Assembly: GCA_001599935.1 (NCBI GenBank)
Contig: BCIJ01000024.1
Location: 1 to 64,000 of the forward strand
Direction of reading: 5' to 3'
DNA length: 64,000 nucleotides
DNA from: Holtermannia corniformis
Lineage: Eukaryota > Basidiomycota > Tremellomycetes > Holtermanniales
Position numbers and translations under genes: made by a program. The notes under the pieces were generated by a model, which did no database searches, was not told the DNA's origin, and worked only from the letters and a program-made list of their open reading frames with translations. Numbering within the stretch: the stretch's first letter is position 1; every line of letters starts with the position of its first letter. Below, one piece after another: positions 33,594 through 46,456 of the stretch.

Positions 33594-35986
33594 CTAGTAG
33601 CGCTCGTCTCGGCGCTCTACTTGACCCTGCTGCGGGTCGTAACCAGGCCCAGCGCCATAGCCCGCTTGGGCGTACGCGGCCTCGGCCGAGCTGTGCTCGG
33701 TTGGAGGGTAGGCTTCGTACGTGTTGTTGCCTACCGGCTCCATCACGCTCGACTCGCGACGGAGACGGTTCGAGCCGGACGCGAACCCACCGGCATCGTT
33801 GCCCGACGAAGCGATAAACGTTGGTGAATCGACGTGGGTCATGGCGGGGCGGACCGACGAGTCATCGTCCGAGGCCGCAAAGCGTTCGACTTCGAGACCG
33901 TCTTCAATCCGGTGTGTATGACGGCGCCAGAGCAAGCCGTAGCCTGTGAATGTCAACTAGCGATCGGATGCGTTGGAGCCGACTGACCAAGGTTCCAGAT
34001 CAAGCCGATGAACAAGAGCACGGCTGGGATCCCGAACAGAACGACAATGACAAAGCCGATGACGACGCGCGGGATCGGTCGCACGCCCACGCCTTCGATA
34101 AAAGCAACGAGCAGGCCGAACGCGGCAAGCCGGCAAAAGCTTAGGAACGCGCCTAGCCAGTCGCCCTTTCTGTCCTTGTGTGGGCGCAAGCCGACAATGG
34201 ACACGAATGTGATGGCCTCGACAACCATGCAGCCAATGACTTGAGCCCAGGCGTTGGCGTGCCCAAACGAGATGAAGCCTGCTTTGGCAATCATGGCGAG
34301 CACGAGGGGTGCGAACCAGAAGTAATGGTAGCGCTGGCGGTAGGCGCGGTAGAGGACGCCAGCAGAGTGAAAGTAGCGGTAGCAAGTGTACAAGGGAGAG
34401 ATTGAAGGCGCCGTGGTCGACGGCCGGCGAGAGCGAAGGATAGTGAGTGCAAACGTGGTGGCGAGCGGGACGAGCACGAGCAGAATGGCAAAGACGCCGA
34501 GCAGGATTGAGAGCCACGAGTCGGACCGGCCGATCACGAACTGGTAGAATGCAAAGATGAAGATGGGGTAGAAGCAGATGAGAGCCTGAAGCGTCAGCTT
34601 GGGCGTTGTCTGACCCAGTCAACTCACTACGCGAAGCGCATTGCCGCCGCTGAAGAGCCACCAGCTCCTACGCAGGTTGGACGCCCACTGGGTGCCTTTA
34701 CGACCCCGACCAAAGCGGTCGACTGTAAAGACGATGGCAAAGAGCACAATGTGTGCGGCCACGGCAATACCGAGCACGATGAGAAAGACGAGGAAGACGG
34801 TCGGGAACGCGTTGACCTCGGGAATGTTGAGCGTGTTGGTGTAGACAGGAATCCCCGTCATGATCTCACTCGAGTCGGTCTCATCCTGCGACGTGGGCAG
34901 CGTCGCGCGCTTGACAAGGTTGCCAGCTGCGGTCGGCAGGGTCGCGAGATAACTGTTGAACGTGGCGGGCGTTGTTGAAAACTGGTTGAAATCGACGCTG
35001 GTCAGCGTGTTGTACGGCGAGAGCTTGCGGTTGATGTATTGCACGGCGTTGTACGCCGTGTCGCCTGCGTGCCCGCCGGTGCGGTGACGCATGTCGTTGA
35101 CGCTGTTCTGGATGCGCTGCGAGCCAAAGAGGCCGAGCGCCCAGTGAAAGTTTTGTGTAAACGCCGTGTAAACGAGTGGGTAGTTGAGGTGGAGCAGGCC
35201 TGTGCTCGCCGCTGTCTGGAAGAGGAAGAGGACGTCAAAGAAGCGGTACTGTGCCGGCGATGGCGAGTTTGTCGCGGCCGTGTGGAGAAGAGCGGCCAGC
35301 AGTGCGGCGAGGGTGAAGACGCCGGTAGCCCAGGCGACGGCAGGCTGTTTGGTGGACCAGCCGTTGGAGAGCGTGGCCTGCAGGCAGGCCTCGACCTCGC
35401 CCGTCTCGACGCTCATCAACGAGACGCGCGCATAGCCTTCGAGGTTGGGCACGGACCATCCGATGCTAGGAATGTCCTTGGTATACTCGGCAGGAATCGG
35501 ATAGGTACCATAGCCTGGGCATTTCAGCTCTGTGCCAACATGCACTGAGATACGCACCTGTAAAGTTGACTTGGGGCAGGGGGCACAGCACGCCCTGGAG
35601 AAAGTCGCACAGGTTGAACGTCTGGTTAATCGCGTTGATGCCATACAAGTTGGCATACAGATTAGCCGTCAAGTTGAGGTTTGGTTCGATCGATGCGGCC
35701 GAGAAGGAAAAGGTGACCGACTGCGGATGGTGAGCACGAGCACGGTCACAAACGACGTACGCCATTCTTCTTGTGGTAGGTAATGTCAAACTGCTCTACG
35801 AGTACCGCCTTGGCCTCTGCACAGTAGGAAACCGAGTTGGTGACTGTGAGCGGTCAGTGTTTCCGTTGGCGAGGACGGTCACGACGCACAGAGCGTGTTC
35901 TTGCCGCCTGCCTCGGCTGATCCGACGGCGAACGCGAGCAGAGCGGTGAGAGCAAGCACGCACGAGCTCTTGAAGGAAGCGAGCAT
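33594..35986 (-). CDS. TRP/FLC-type membrane protein with ML-like luminal domain
   Basis: Start ATG 35984-35986 (MLASFKSSCVLALTALLAFAVGSAEA, a signal peptide); stop 33594-33596. There are about six short introns (for example at 35842-35877 and 35735-35772, and near 35570, 34620 and 33970). After the leader lies an ML-like luminal domain (FTNSVSYCAEAKAVLVEQFDITY, LNLTANLYANLYG, and Cys pairs in FNLCDFLQGVLCPLP) with several N-glycosylation sites. A TRP-like domain with about nine membrane spans follows (for example GVFTLAALLAALLHT, FLVFLIVLGIAVAAHIVLF, GFVIVVLFGIPAVLLFIGLIW). The cytosolic tail is Ser/Gly/Tyr-rich. The family includes S. pombe Pkd2 and yeast Flc1-3, linked to wall integrity, calcium and flavin or heme handling; which role applies is unknown. 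Confidence 0.87.
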
Positions 35987-36286
35987 GGTGCTCGCGAGAG
36001 GGCGAGTGAGCGAGGTGAAAAGAGAGTCGAGGGTGGATCGATCGCACAGTGGAGCGGTACGGGCGGCGGTTGAAATCTTGCGAGTGACGTCTGCTCGAGT
36101 TTGCGCCGGGGGGGATGGACTGGGATGCTGACTGGCAGCGAGCGTACAGAGCAGACAATCAAGACGGGGTGGGTGTAAGAGGGCAGACAAAAGCGTGCAA
36201 GTCACTGGCGATCACCCAAGGAAAGATGGACGGCGAGCAGAGTGGCAGGCGAGGCTGGGCTCAGACATTATTGATTGCATCGTTCC

Positions 36287-38695
36287 CTACGCCGCCGGCT
36301 GTACATGCACAGGATCCACGACACTGCGCAGCGTACTCATCACCACCTCGGCGCCCTTCTGGATCCCCCACGCTCCCACTTGGCGGATCCGTCGCTGGTT
36401 GGCAACGTCGGACGAGACGTGGTGCGCGAGCGCGGCGTAGATCAGTTTGCGACCGGTGAGCGCGCGACGACGTATCCAACATTGAGGGACCAACCTGATC
36501 CGATACCGAACTCATCAGTCCCGCTGCGACGAGTCAACAAGTCTCATGGCAAGCTGAGAGGCAAAACTCACTCTCGAATAGAGTCCAAGAGCCGTCAAAG
36601 TCGTTCTGCACCGAATCAGCCGTGATCGCCAGCGACCCCCAAGGCTACTCACAAGATCTGCCTCGACCGTGCAGTGGATCGGGATGAGCGTCCGATTCGC
36701 ACTGCACATGTCAGCTTACCCGGGACAGCACGCGCAGCCCGCACTCACTTGATAAATGCGACAATCGGCCGGATGAACGCATTGTTCCGCACACTGAGAT
36801 CACTCGTGAACATTGGCACCGCGGCTTTCAAGTCGCGGAACCGCAGATCAATGTCAATCGTCACCTGGCGCTTCGCCAAGCCCTTGCCCTCTGCCGACGC
36901 CTTGGCAGGTGCACGCAGCGCAGGCCGCGCAAGGCGGTGTTGGCCCGGGATGACCTCCTTTTCACGCTTGGCCGCCGCTTGAGCCTGAGCGGCTACGACA
37001 TCGGCCTGCGCATCAGGACCCATCGGGTTCGACGTAATGTCAATCACGTTGCGCCCAATCTCTTCAAAGATGGCCTTCAAATCGACCTCGTCGTCGGGGT
37101 GCCGTGGGAACTTGATGTCGAGCACGGCGTCGAGCTTGCCCGATGTGATCCACGACATTGGACCCGTAGACCCCGAAGCGTACTGGGCGTGCTCAATCGG
37201 CAGGCCATCGATCCGAAAGCGCGCCTGCATCCGAGCCGTCAGCATCGATCCAACGCGACCGACCGCAAGCACCAACCATCCGCTTAATGTTCTCATCCTC
37301 GCCGCGCGTCACGTTCAACCGCTGCGGCATATGCAGGCTGAACAGGCAATTGTCAAACTGACCCGTGATCGCCTCGGCGCTCATCGCGTCGTAAAACATC
37401 CAGCGCTTGCGGAACGGACCGACCGTGGCGTTGAAGACGGAGACGTTGTAAGGTCGTTGGTTGCCCGGTTGGTAGATGGTCACGAGAAAGTCTTCGACTT
37501 GGAGGCTCTCGAGCTCGAAATCGCCAACCTGGGTCGGGTGACGGAAGTCTGCGGGCACGGCGGGTACCGACGTGTCCCACCATACGGATCGGCGGTCTGT
37601 GCGGATCGTCAGCTGCTTACTAGAGATGCAGGACAACGTACCGACAACACCGCGCACGCCCTTGATCTTGGCATCCTTGACCAAACCCTTGCCATCGAGC
37701 CATCGCATCAAACTAAACGTAACCTCGACTTCGTCCAGGTTGACGTCAAACATGGTATAGTTGTCCGCCTCGCCCGCCTTTGGCGCCTCGAGTGCATCCG
37801 GCGGTAGAGATGACGACAAAAAGGGCTTGGGTGCCGGCGGCGACAAGAGTGCAGGTGGGGCATCCCCCTCGGCATTTTGAGGCCGCCTCGAGACATAGAC
37901 ATTATGGAACGTGATGGCCGATGCACCCCATTTCGGTACAATGGCCGATTCGAAAATGACGGTGAACCCCGTGTTGTGCGTCAGGTAGTCGGAGATCCAG
38001 CGCGCGACCGACTCTTGCAGGCTCAAGCTGTTCAGCGTCGCGAACACTGCCGAGAAGAATGTCGTACTGCATTCGGGCGTCAGCGTGTGTTACAACAGGT
38101 GCATCCGCCACTCGCGTTCCAATGAGGATCCACAGCGCTGCCATGATGTCAGTCGTGACCCCTCGATGTAGCACAGCAACGCACTATTCCCCAGCACAAA
38201 CCAGCTTGCAAATGCGCTCAGATCATCCGTGTTGAAGCGTCGCCAGCCGCGGATCAGAAACCACTTCATGCGGATCCGCAAGCGTTCCCAGAACCCAGTG
38301 GCGGCACCCAGCAACTGCTCTTTGGTCGGCCGATGGAGCGGTTGGTGATTCGGCAACGATTTCAGTAATCGTCGTACGAACGGCGCATAGTCTTGCGCGT
38401 GGCCCGGGCCAGGACCGGGGACTGGGATGGGCGGTCTCGACTTGGAGTGGTGTGATGGGCAGTCGGGACATGGTTTGCTCGATGACGAGTTCCACCGACG
38501 TGATGGCCGTCCATACTGTGTAGAGTTGACGGTACCAACAGACTCGAGAGAGGCTCTGGCCTGGTTGCTGAAAAAGGCGTGGATGGTCGTGTACCGATCG
38601 ACCCGCGCTCGTAGCAGGCCCGAACTCGACGCGACGGCCGGTCGAGCGATCGCAAGCCTCGAAGCCGCAAGCAACGATCTCGATGTGCTCGCCAT
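36287..38695 (-). CDS. MDM31: MDM31/MDM32-family mitochondrial inner-membrane protein
   Basis: Exons are 38185-38695, 38116-38137, 37642-38066, 37277-37596, 36749-37224, 36653-36701, 36572-36605 and 36287-36510 (2061 nt, 686 aa). The N-terminus (MASTSRSLLAASRLAIARP) is a presequence. WFLIRGWRRFNTDDLSAFASWFVLGN and TLWILIGTTTFFSAVF form the membrane part typical of the family. Then come SAIVPKWGASAITFHNVYVSRR, MFDVNLDEVEVTFSLMRWLDGKG, the VDRRSVWWD stretch, GPMSWITSGKLDAVLDI and FINANRTLIPIHCTVEADL. Members act in mitochondrial shape, mtDNA stability and cardiolipin homeostasis. The second intron (38067-38115) has a GC donor, and the second exon is 22 nt. Confidence 0.9.
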
Positions 38696-38924
38696 GATGC
38701 GCTGCAGGCCAGCCCTGTTGAAGGATGCCTATGCCGGATTGATGCTGCTGATGTCGCCGCCAGCAGAGGTAAATTCTGAACCGTTTCGCGCTATTTCATG
38801 TGATCGGCGCACAATGTTTGTTGCCAGCAGTAACATGCGCGAGCGGTACAAGATGCAACCAGTCTTTCTATCCCAGTGCTAGTTTTCCCTTCCCTTTTGT
38901 GAGTTGTGGGTTGCCCTATGACGC

Positions 38925-41900
38925 CTAGTAGCGGTTTCCGCCCGAGCGGGTCACGATCGAGATGATGGCTTCCTTGGCTTGCTCGACCGATGCCTCGTCT
39001 GCAAATCGTGTCAGCTGGTGTGTGGATGTAAAGACTTGTAAAGATAGACTTACCGCCAGTGATGGTGATCAGATCGTCGTCCTGACCGACGTGGATGTCG
39101 GCGCCCGTCTCGGCACGTAGACGAGAAATGGTCGCGCCCTTGGAACCAATGATCCGCGGGAACGCCGAGCGAGGCAGGCCAACAAGAGCACCGACGTGAG
39201 TCGCGCGCTTGGCCTTTTCAACCGCCTCGTTCAACACTATACGTCTATCAGCTCTGCACTGGACCCGACTCGACTAGCGCACCGTCAACAGCCTTGTCCA
39301 AGGATTCTTCCTTTGCCCGCACGACCCATTCCTCCTCCTCGTCACCAAGACCCTCGTAATTGGGTCGTAGCTCCCAGCCGTACTCGACGTTGGCGCCATC
39401 ATCATCAGCATCGATACGAGCTTCCTTGGCGCCCTCGACAACGTCAGGCCGGCTGATGGCCTGCTTGGGCTGGCTCCCTTGCGGTTGAACCAAGAACGCG
39501 CCAACGTTGCGGATCGAGCGGTTCAAGGAACCACCCTCGACCAGCGCATGGTGATACTTGGCCGGGATCAACACTGACCGCGTAGGGTAGTCGTTCTGAC
39601 CGCCACGGCCGCCACGCTGGCCGCCGTTACGCTGCGGCTGCTCGACGACGGTCTACCTGCGTCAGCCATGACCATGCACACGACATGTCACTCACCGAGA
39701 GCTGCTCGATAGCCTTGGACGTCGCCTCGGCAGTACCAATGACCTTGACAATCTCCTTCGGATCGGCATCCTTGACGTCCTCGGCGTTTTCAATCTCGCC
39801 AACCGAGTTGTACGAGCGCGAGCCAGGGAAGTGGACGCTGCAAACGCCGCGTCAGCCTGCACAGAGTCTATCATCGAATCACGCACATCGCGCCAGTCTT
39901 CTTCTGCAAGTCTTGCAACGCGGCACCACCACGACCGATCCGCGACGCGTGCGTCGAAGCAGGCACGACGACGCCGAGGACCTTTGTCTCGCGCAAGATT
40001 TCGACTTGCTTCTCGAGCTCGGCCTTGAGCTTGGTGATGAAGGAGCGGTCCCCGCGGAGGCGGACACGGCTAGGGCTCGAGTCACCGGGGCGAGGGCTGT
40101 AACTGTTAGCACACAGTGGATGCAAACATAGATCCGCTCACAAGTTGACCAGGCCGTTCTGCTTGTACGCCTCCTCGGGTCCGCCAACGGCTGCAACAAG
40201 CTCACGAAGCCTCTGGCCACCCTGGCCAATCAGTGTACGGTGCTAATGCGCACATCAGCTTTGCCTTGCCGCGCTGCTGAAAAGCACTCACGTATTTCGG
40301 TTCAATCGTAAGCGTAGTGTTGAGCTCATCTCCAAGCTGTTCCACAACAGCCAAGACCGCAGCCTTGGCAGCGGCAATCGCCTTCTTGTCGCCACTGACG
40401 GTCACCGTCGTCTTCTCGTCTGAACCGGCGCTCTTGTCAATATCAATCTTGGCACCCGTGTCGTCCTTGATCGCGTTGATGGTCGCACCGGCCTTGCCAA
40501 CAATCATTGACACGCTCTTGGTCGGGACGGTGAACGTGGCCGACTGGCGAGACTCGGACTCGAACGCGGCAGCCTGACAACATCAGCGCTCGCCGTAGCG
40601 TCCACACGCAACATACCTCGAGAAGCTCAGCCTTGGCCTGAGCAACGCCCTTCTTGCCACCCCGGATCACAACCTCGTCCGGCTTGGCCGGTGCCGTGCC
40701 ATCCTTGTTCTCCCGGGGGAACGACAGCTTGACGCCGTACTTTTCCTCCAAGCGGATCGCATATTTGCCACCGGATCCGATCAATGCAGGCTGGATCGCG
40801 CGCTTGATGTTGACAGTCTCGGTCGTCTCGTCGGCCTGGGCGCGTCAGCTGCTACGTTGTGCACACTGGAAAAACTCACGAGGCGCTCAATCTGCTCCAA
40901 GACCCTCTCCTTGGCCTTCTCGACGAGCTCCTTGCGACCAACGATCTGCAATCGATCAGTCACGCCGCGGCCCAACTTGGCAAAGGACCGACCTTGGCCT
41001 TTGCAACAGCCTTGTTACCCTTCTTGCCCGACGCATCCTCGTCGTCAAAGTTGATCTTGACGCCAAACTCCTCGCGCAGCTTGTTACTGTTCGACATCAG
41101 TGTCTGTACTTATGTCCCGCCACGCAATCTTACATGGCAGCCCCAGCCGACCCAACGAGGTGAGGGACGTGCTTCTTGTCGACGTTGAATTCGACAGTCT
41201 AAGTTGCTGTAAGCATTCGCTACGCCTTTAGCAGTGAGATCAACATACGTAGCCGTTGATAATGTTGTCATTCTCGGCGTCCTCGACAATCTGCTTAATC
41301 TCTTTGACGACGCGGTCGACCTCGCTGCTAGGACCGCGCACGACGACAGTGTTGGCCTCGTCGCCTGCAGCCTTGGCATCCGTCTTGCTGCGAGGCCCGG
41401 CGCCGACTCGGACGTTGACGAGCTGATCGTCGCCAATCAGACTGGCTATAATCAGCCGACTACAGGACCAGCAAGCGATCGAAAGCAACGCACGCGTTCA
41501 GGATGGCCCCACCCGGGCCAATGATGGCCTTGTGCCATTTCTAGGCGCGTCAGCTTCACTCCGGGTAGGTTGGTCACGGTACCGACCTGGTCTACATCCA
41601 ACGTCTCGCTCTTGACGTCTGCCGCATCCTTGGCGAGGCTCTCGAGCTCGGCCTTGGCAGCCTTGAGGACCTCTCTGATCTTTGCATCGCGCTCTTTCCC
41701 TGCGGGGCCAAAGACGTCGAGCGGGCCCGTGTAAATCAAAATGACATTGTTCGACTCTTCGGCCGCTGGCGGGAACACGGTCGTGACCTTGTTGGCGCTC
41801 TCAAACTGTGCGATCCTACATTGCTGATCAGCCGAATCGCGCAACCACCGAGTCGGCTGGACGTACTTGCCACCCTTTTTGCCGATCAAAAACTTGTGCA

Positions 41901-43753
41901 GTGCAAAGTCGATCTCGAGCGTCTCGATCGTAGCCGGTGTGACCTCCTTGACAGCCTGGACGACGGCCGCTTTGGCTTTTGCGACCTGTTCCTTGTCTTC
42001 ACCGACAATCTCGACGACGACTTGGCCCGTTGCGTCCACGACGGCCGAAAAGGGCGGGAAGACTTTGACGTCGTTGTGCGTGTCAGAGATTGCGCGCAGG
42101 CGGTTGGTCCGGAGGAGGTAGTGCAGGATGTGGCGTGCGTGCGACTGGATGTCTGCGACGCCGCGGTGGTGCTGGGCGACGTCGACGGTCTCGACGGAAA
42201 TCTTGTTGGCTTTCTCCATCGCCTGGGGATGTCAGTGCGCACAACGCTATGATTGCACGACGTACGAGCTGCAGAGCTGGAGCGAGGCCGAGCTGGGGAC
42301 CGCGGATGGTGATCGAGTCGGACGGGTCACTAGCAAATCAGCACTGCAGCATACAAACGAACGATACCCACTCGACACGGGGTAGCTCTACAATGCAGCC
42401 TGTCTGCTCAAGGATCTCGTCTGCAGCAGCGCCGACCAAGAAGCGGTGCTGCCTCTTTGGGATACTGAGCGAAAGCGACTTCAAGTTGTCGAGCTGAGTC
42501 GAGTCAGCGCAAACCCACTCTACTCTCGGGCTACGCACGAGATTCTCATAGTTCTTGTTGATCTCATCAACCACGAGCTTGACCTTTGCCTTGTCGCCCT
42601 TGATCCGGATCGCGAGGTCCTTCTTGCTCCTGCCCGTCTCGGCGTCCGACTCGTCCTCGCCGTTTGCCTGGCGCTCGAGCGCCTTCCAGACGGCTGGCGG
42701 CGGGATCGCAATGTTGACATCGCCGGCGCCGAGCTCTTCTTCGAGCATGCGCGCCTTGAAGCCCTTGGGACCGGCAATGAAGGGGTAAAAGTGCGAGGGA
42801 ATGTGCTTGATTGCCGTCGAAGTCTGCGAAGTCTTGTGCGCGATCAACGCTTGAATCTTTGCGCGCGCGTCCGAGGCCGAGACACTAGGCCCAGTGATGG
42901 TGATGTTGGCCGTGGGTTCTTCGGGCTCATCATCTTCCGACGAGTCGTCGCCTTCGGCAGACGAAACCGCGGCCGAGTCGGCAGCGGGCAGAGTCTCACG
43001 ACGGGGAATGTCAATCTTGCAGCCGGTAGCGTCGGTGATCGACTTGAGAGTCGCGCCTAGAGGTGTCAGTCACGAGCCCACTGGTGAGAACGCAACGCAC
43101 CCTTGGGACCAATGATTGTGCCAAAAGTCGAGATAGGGACCTCGAGCTGGAGTGAGACCGTCTTGCTGATCCCGCGCTGGATCAACGCCTTTGCCTTGTC
43201 GATCCGTTTCTGATCGGGCCCACGGAGGTGGAAAGTCTTGAGGCCCGTGCGCATCTGCGTGCTCGATTCGACGTGGACTCCCGTCTCGCGCTGAACCTTT
43301 GCAATCGTCTCACTGAGCTGTTTACCCGTCGCGACATCGTTGGCTGGGACGTTGAACGAGTCGATGACGGCGAGCGAGGAAGCGGGTGCGGCGCCAGCAC
43401 GGCCTAGACCGCCGGCCTTGGGAGCGAGCCCGGTAGCAGGAGACTTGGCAATCTTGGAAGCAGCGGTAGCCTTTGTGGACCACTGGGAGAGCGCTGGCTT
43501 GGTGATGGCGGGACCGACCGAGGACGACGAGCCGAGCGAGGGAAAGGCCGACTCGGACGACGTGTCGATGGAAGACGAGGTACCGTTGGACTTTGGCTTG
43601 GGCGCCGACGGCTGCGGGGCGGACCCACCGAGGGACGGGAATGGGTCAGGCGCGCCTTCGAGGCCGTGATGCTGTACCGCCAGTCAGTCGAGCGACGGGA
43701 GGACAGCATGCCGGATGACAGACCCTCTGGAGATCAGCTGCAGACAGTGCCAT
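38925..43753 (-). CDS. SCP160: vigilin/SCP160 multi-KH RNA-binding protein
   Basis: Start ATG 43751-43753 (MALSAADLQR, exon 43724-43753) joined at 43671 to HHGLEGAPDPFPSLGG; stop TAG 38925-38927, with about 13 short introns. A Ser/Pro-rich N-terminus is followed by an array of KH repeats, about a dozen or more. GxxG-type loops visible in order: IIGPKGA (about 43115), FIAGPKGF, LVGAAAD (degenerate), LIGKKGGK, IIGPGGA, LVGSAGA, LIGSGGKYA, IVGKAGA, LIGQGGQ, RIGRGGA, HFPGS (degenerate) and IIGSKGA (about 39150). It ends RSGGNRY. Vigilin-type proteins bind mRNA and tRNA, associate with polysomes and the ER, and in yeast affect ploidy. The mix of intact and degenerate KH units is usual for the family. 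Confidence 0.92.
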
Positions 43754-44015
43754 TGCGGTGTGCGAAGATCCGTAAAGCCGGTGACGGTATAGACAGGGAG
43801 AGGAGCCGACGAGGAGAGCAGATTGGGACTATGTACACTATGTACAAGGAAGCAGTGTGTCGAGTGGTGGACAGCAGCAGACCAGACGGGTGCTGGACCG
43901 GACGGTGCTCTCACGGCGACCGTGGCACTGTGGATGGCGCAAACGGTCAATCGGAACAACATGTCTCTCGCTACCGACAATGCAAACACCTAGAGCACCC
44001 AGAAGGTCAGGACAG

Positions 44016-46170
44016 CTACTTGGGGATCCGCTCGCGAGCTTGCTGCTTGATCTTGCGATCATACTCTGCACGGTTGTTTCTGCCACCGGGTCAGTAGCAG
44101 CTTGGCACGGGTTCGGCCGGGATCGACAGACTTGAACGCGGTGAACGCTTCCACCTGGGCCGGGTCTTGCACGTTGGCATTGTCCAGCAGGTCCTGGATG
44201 CCGAGCACGAGCTGCAGATGTCAGTCGGGTTCGGTGCGATGACATGATCCAGTCGAGGCGATGTATGGTCAAACCGAGGCAGGGTAGCTAACTCGAACTC
44301 GTATTGGTGAGTGTGAAATCAGACGTGGTCGCCGTGCGCGTCGCCCCTGGCTGCAGTGATACCTAGTGTAAGAGCCGGCCGGTTGGCCGTGTCAAGAGGG
44401 AACTTCACAGGCCCGCTTCAGCTGCAGCTAGACAGACGCGTGACGACTCTCTTTCACGGTATCGCCCGGTATCGGTCGTATCATTTGATCCGACGCAGAC
44501 AGCACTGTTCGTGGATGGCTAATAAGGACCAGGATCACCAGCAGCTCATCCGAACTGCTCCTTGTCGATCTTTCAGTGTTGCACATCATGCCGCGTAGCA
44601 AAGCATAGTAGACACTCCCATGCTTGGCAGCTGGATTACAGCCCGACAATGGGTCGATACAGACACCGCTGGCGTGCATAGGATTAGCCGTCTTCTCCGA
44701 AGGCAGTACACTTTCGAGCGACTCGAGATTGCTCTGCTCAAAGTACAAGGTGACCGCGCTGTGGCGACCACAGCACAGGAAATCACAAGCCTGACAGCAG
44801 AATCACAGCTCGTACAACGCTGATTGCCGTAGCCGCCCATCTCCAGAACGGAACGCGGTTGGCGCGCTCTGGCAAGATCCGAGATCGATGCGTTCGAGGC
44901 CCACATCGTGCCCGGTCACACTGCGCGTGCGCGACGCGAGCGCAGCCAGCTTCACACCAGTGTGAGATCTTGGACTCCGTCATGTCCCAGCGCAATGTCA
45001 TAACACCCGCTTCCGGCTGCACAGTCTACGTGTGCTATCCCATGATGGCGGATAGTCAGGCGGTAAATTGTGCGACCAAGCGATACTTGTCGGGGATATA
45101 AGCTGTGGCAGATGCAGACAGTGATCGACCAAGCAGCTAAAGTCTCTGCAGTAGAAAGGATGTGTACCTAGCTGCAAGCGTCCATTGGCTGGCCCCGAGA
45201 ATGGGCAGCCGAATAGGTGGACCCCAGCCGCTAGGTAATCCTTGCCGGCACTGCATGATATAGCACTGATGCAGCCCAAGGTTTCAGGAGTGCTACACCT
45301 GAAAACGCTTGCAAGCTTCTTGAATGGCAAATAGGAGACAGCACCACCCAGCTTAACCGTCTGACGCCGCGCAGAAGCACAGCAAAACCCGGATCGATCT
45401 CTCCCACGTATGAACCCGAGGCGAGAATGACAGGGACGATGGACCTCTTGAGCAACCAGATACGCTCCGACATCACAGCTCGCCGTCTGGAGCTGTCGAA
45501 GCCAAAGTAAACCCGCCTGGACATGAAAAGCTCGACGACCGACAAGTATCGCTCGCTAAGGCCTTTCAACACGCGTAGGACCCACCTGCTTGATGGTGAT
45601 CGCCGGCTTCCAGCTCTTCTCCTCGTCCAAGATCGAGAGACAGATTGTGCCGGACGGATAGACGTTTGGGTGGTACAGCGGCGGGTCAAACTTGCCTGCA
45701 ATGCCAAAGGTCAACACGGCTCGCCTATTGCAAAGCTGGGAACTGCCTGTCACTCACACTTTGGCGGTTTGGAAGGGTACTCTGTTGTGGTCAGCCATCG
45801 TCGAGCTGCAAAGAGACAGGAGTTGTCGGACGCACCCTCTGGGAATGACATCTTGACCACATACATGCCGTGCTCCCAGTCCGTCTGTGCCGTGTCAGCA
45901 CCCAGACAGCCCTAGCACGTCCGACGTACGCCAGCTTTACCCGGGATTCCTACCTCCCAGTGCATGAGGTCGAGCGTGCCGTCCGTCTGCTTGATCGGCC
46001 GGGCGTAGAAGCCCTGTGCGACGTCAACGTCCATAGCTACTGTGTGCCATCGCACGCACGAACGGGTGATCCTTCCTCCACTGCTTGCGCTCTTCCTGCA
46101 GTCTCGCCCGACACAACGCCTAGAGCACAATCAGCTCGGTTCTTGGGGATGTCAGGACGTGATGCACCAT
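44016..46170 (-). CDS. UBC9: SUMO-conjugating enzyme UBC9
   Basis: The eight exons are 46168-46170, 46060-46119, 45930-46013, 45836-45884, 45758-45781, 45586-45695, 44132-44211 and 44016-44079 (474 nt, 157 aa, the family's exact length). The product reads [21 protein letters not shown], then [20 protein letters not shown], then [23 protein letters not shown] is followed by [11 protein letters not shown] with the catalytic Cys, then [20 protein letters not shown] and [20 protein letters not shown]. It carries SUMO from the E1 to Lys targets in the nucleus. Two oddities: the first coding exon is only the ATG, and the intron between TIKQ and LVLGIQ is 1374 nt (44212-45585). Confidence 0.94.
44212..45585 (-). 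other. 1374-nt intron of UBC9
   Basis: Donor GTGGGT follows the codons for TIKQ; the acceptor CTGACATCTGCAG is of the standard local form. Both sides join in phase 0 to give the conserved [13 protein letters not shown] sequence, so the whole stretch must be removed. Retention would add nine residues and a stop. The content is unassigned: a minus-strand frame at 45231-45560 (containing [21 protein letters not shown]) is protein-like but has no recognised homology. No tRNA or tandem repeat is visible. Confidence 0.85.
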
Positions 46171-46456
46171 TTCGTCTGGTTGTTTCTTGTTTCTGTCGAG
46201 TGTACGACGTGTGCAGACGCTCCGAGACTGCCTGTATGCTGCTTGGGATGCTCTTTGCCTAGGACAAGTCGATGTAAGAAGGACAGATTGTCCCGACGAG
46301 GATGCTGTCGTGCTTATATACGCGGCCGGCAGCGACCTCGACATCCTCGCAGCATCCGACAGTGTGTATCCTCGTTTGCTATCGCTCTGTTGAAATAGCA
46401 GCACCTGCACAAGAGCTGTCCAGCCCACCGCGCTTAGCCAGGCTTCAAAAGGCATC

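Noticed and set aside
36261..36515. Minus-strand frame MSSVSDQVGPSM as MDM31 C-terminus
   Set aside because: The frame ending HVQPAA has the aromatic/Ala pattern of the family (KLIYAALAHHVSSD) and is reached in phase by an acceptor at 36511.
43838..44272. Minus-strand frame of 144 aa with Arg/Pro-rich sequence
   Set aside because: It is an off-frame reading over the last two exons and the last intron of UBC9.
45231..45560. Minus-strand frame inside the UBC9 intron reading [16 protein letters not shown]
   Set aside because: It has no recognised family, no clear start and no partner exons; noted as intron content only.
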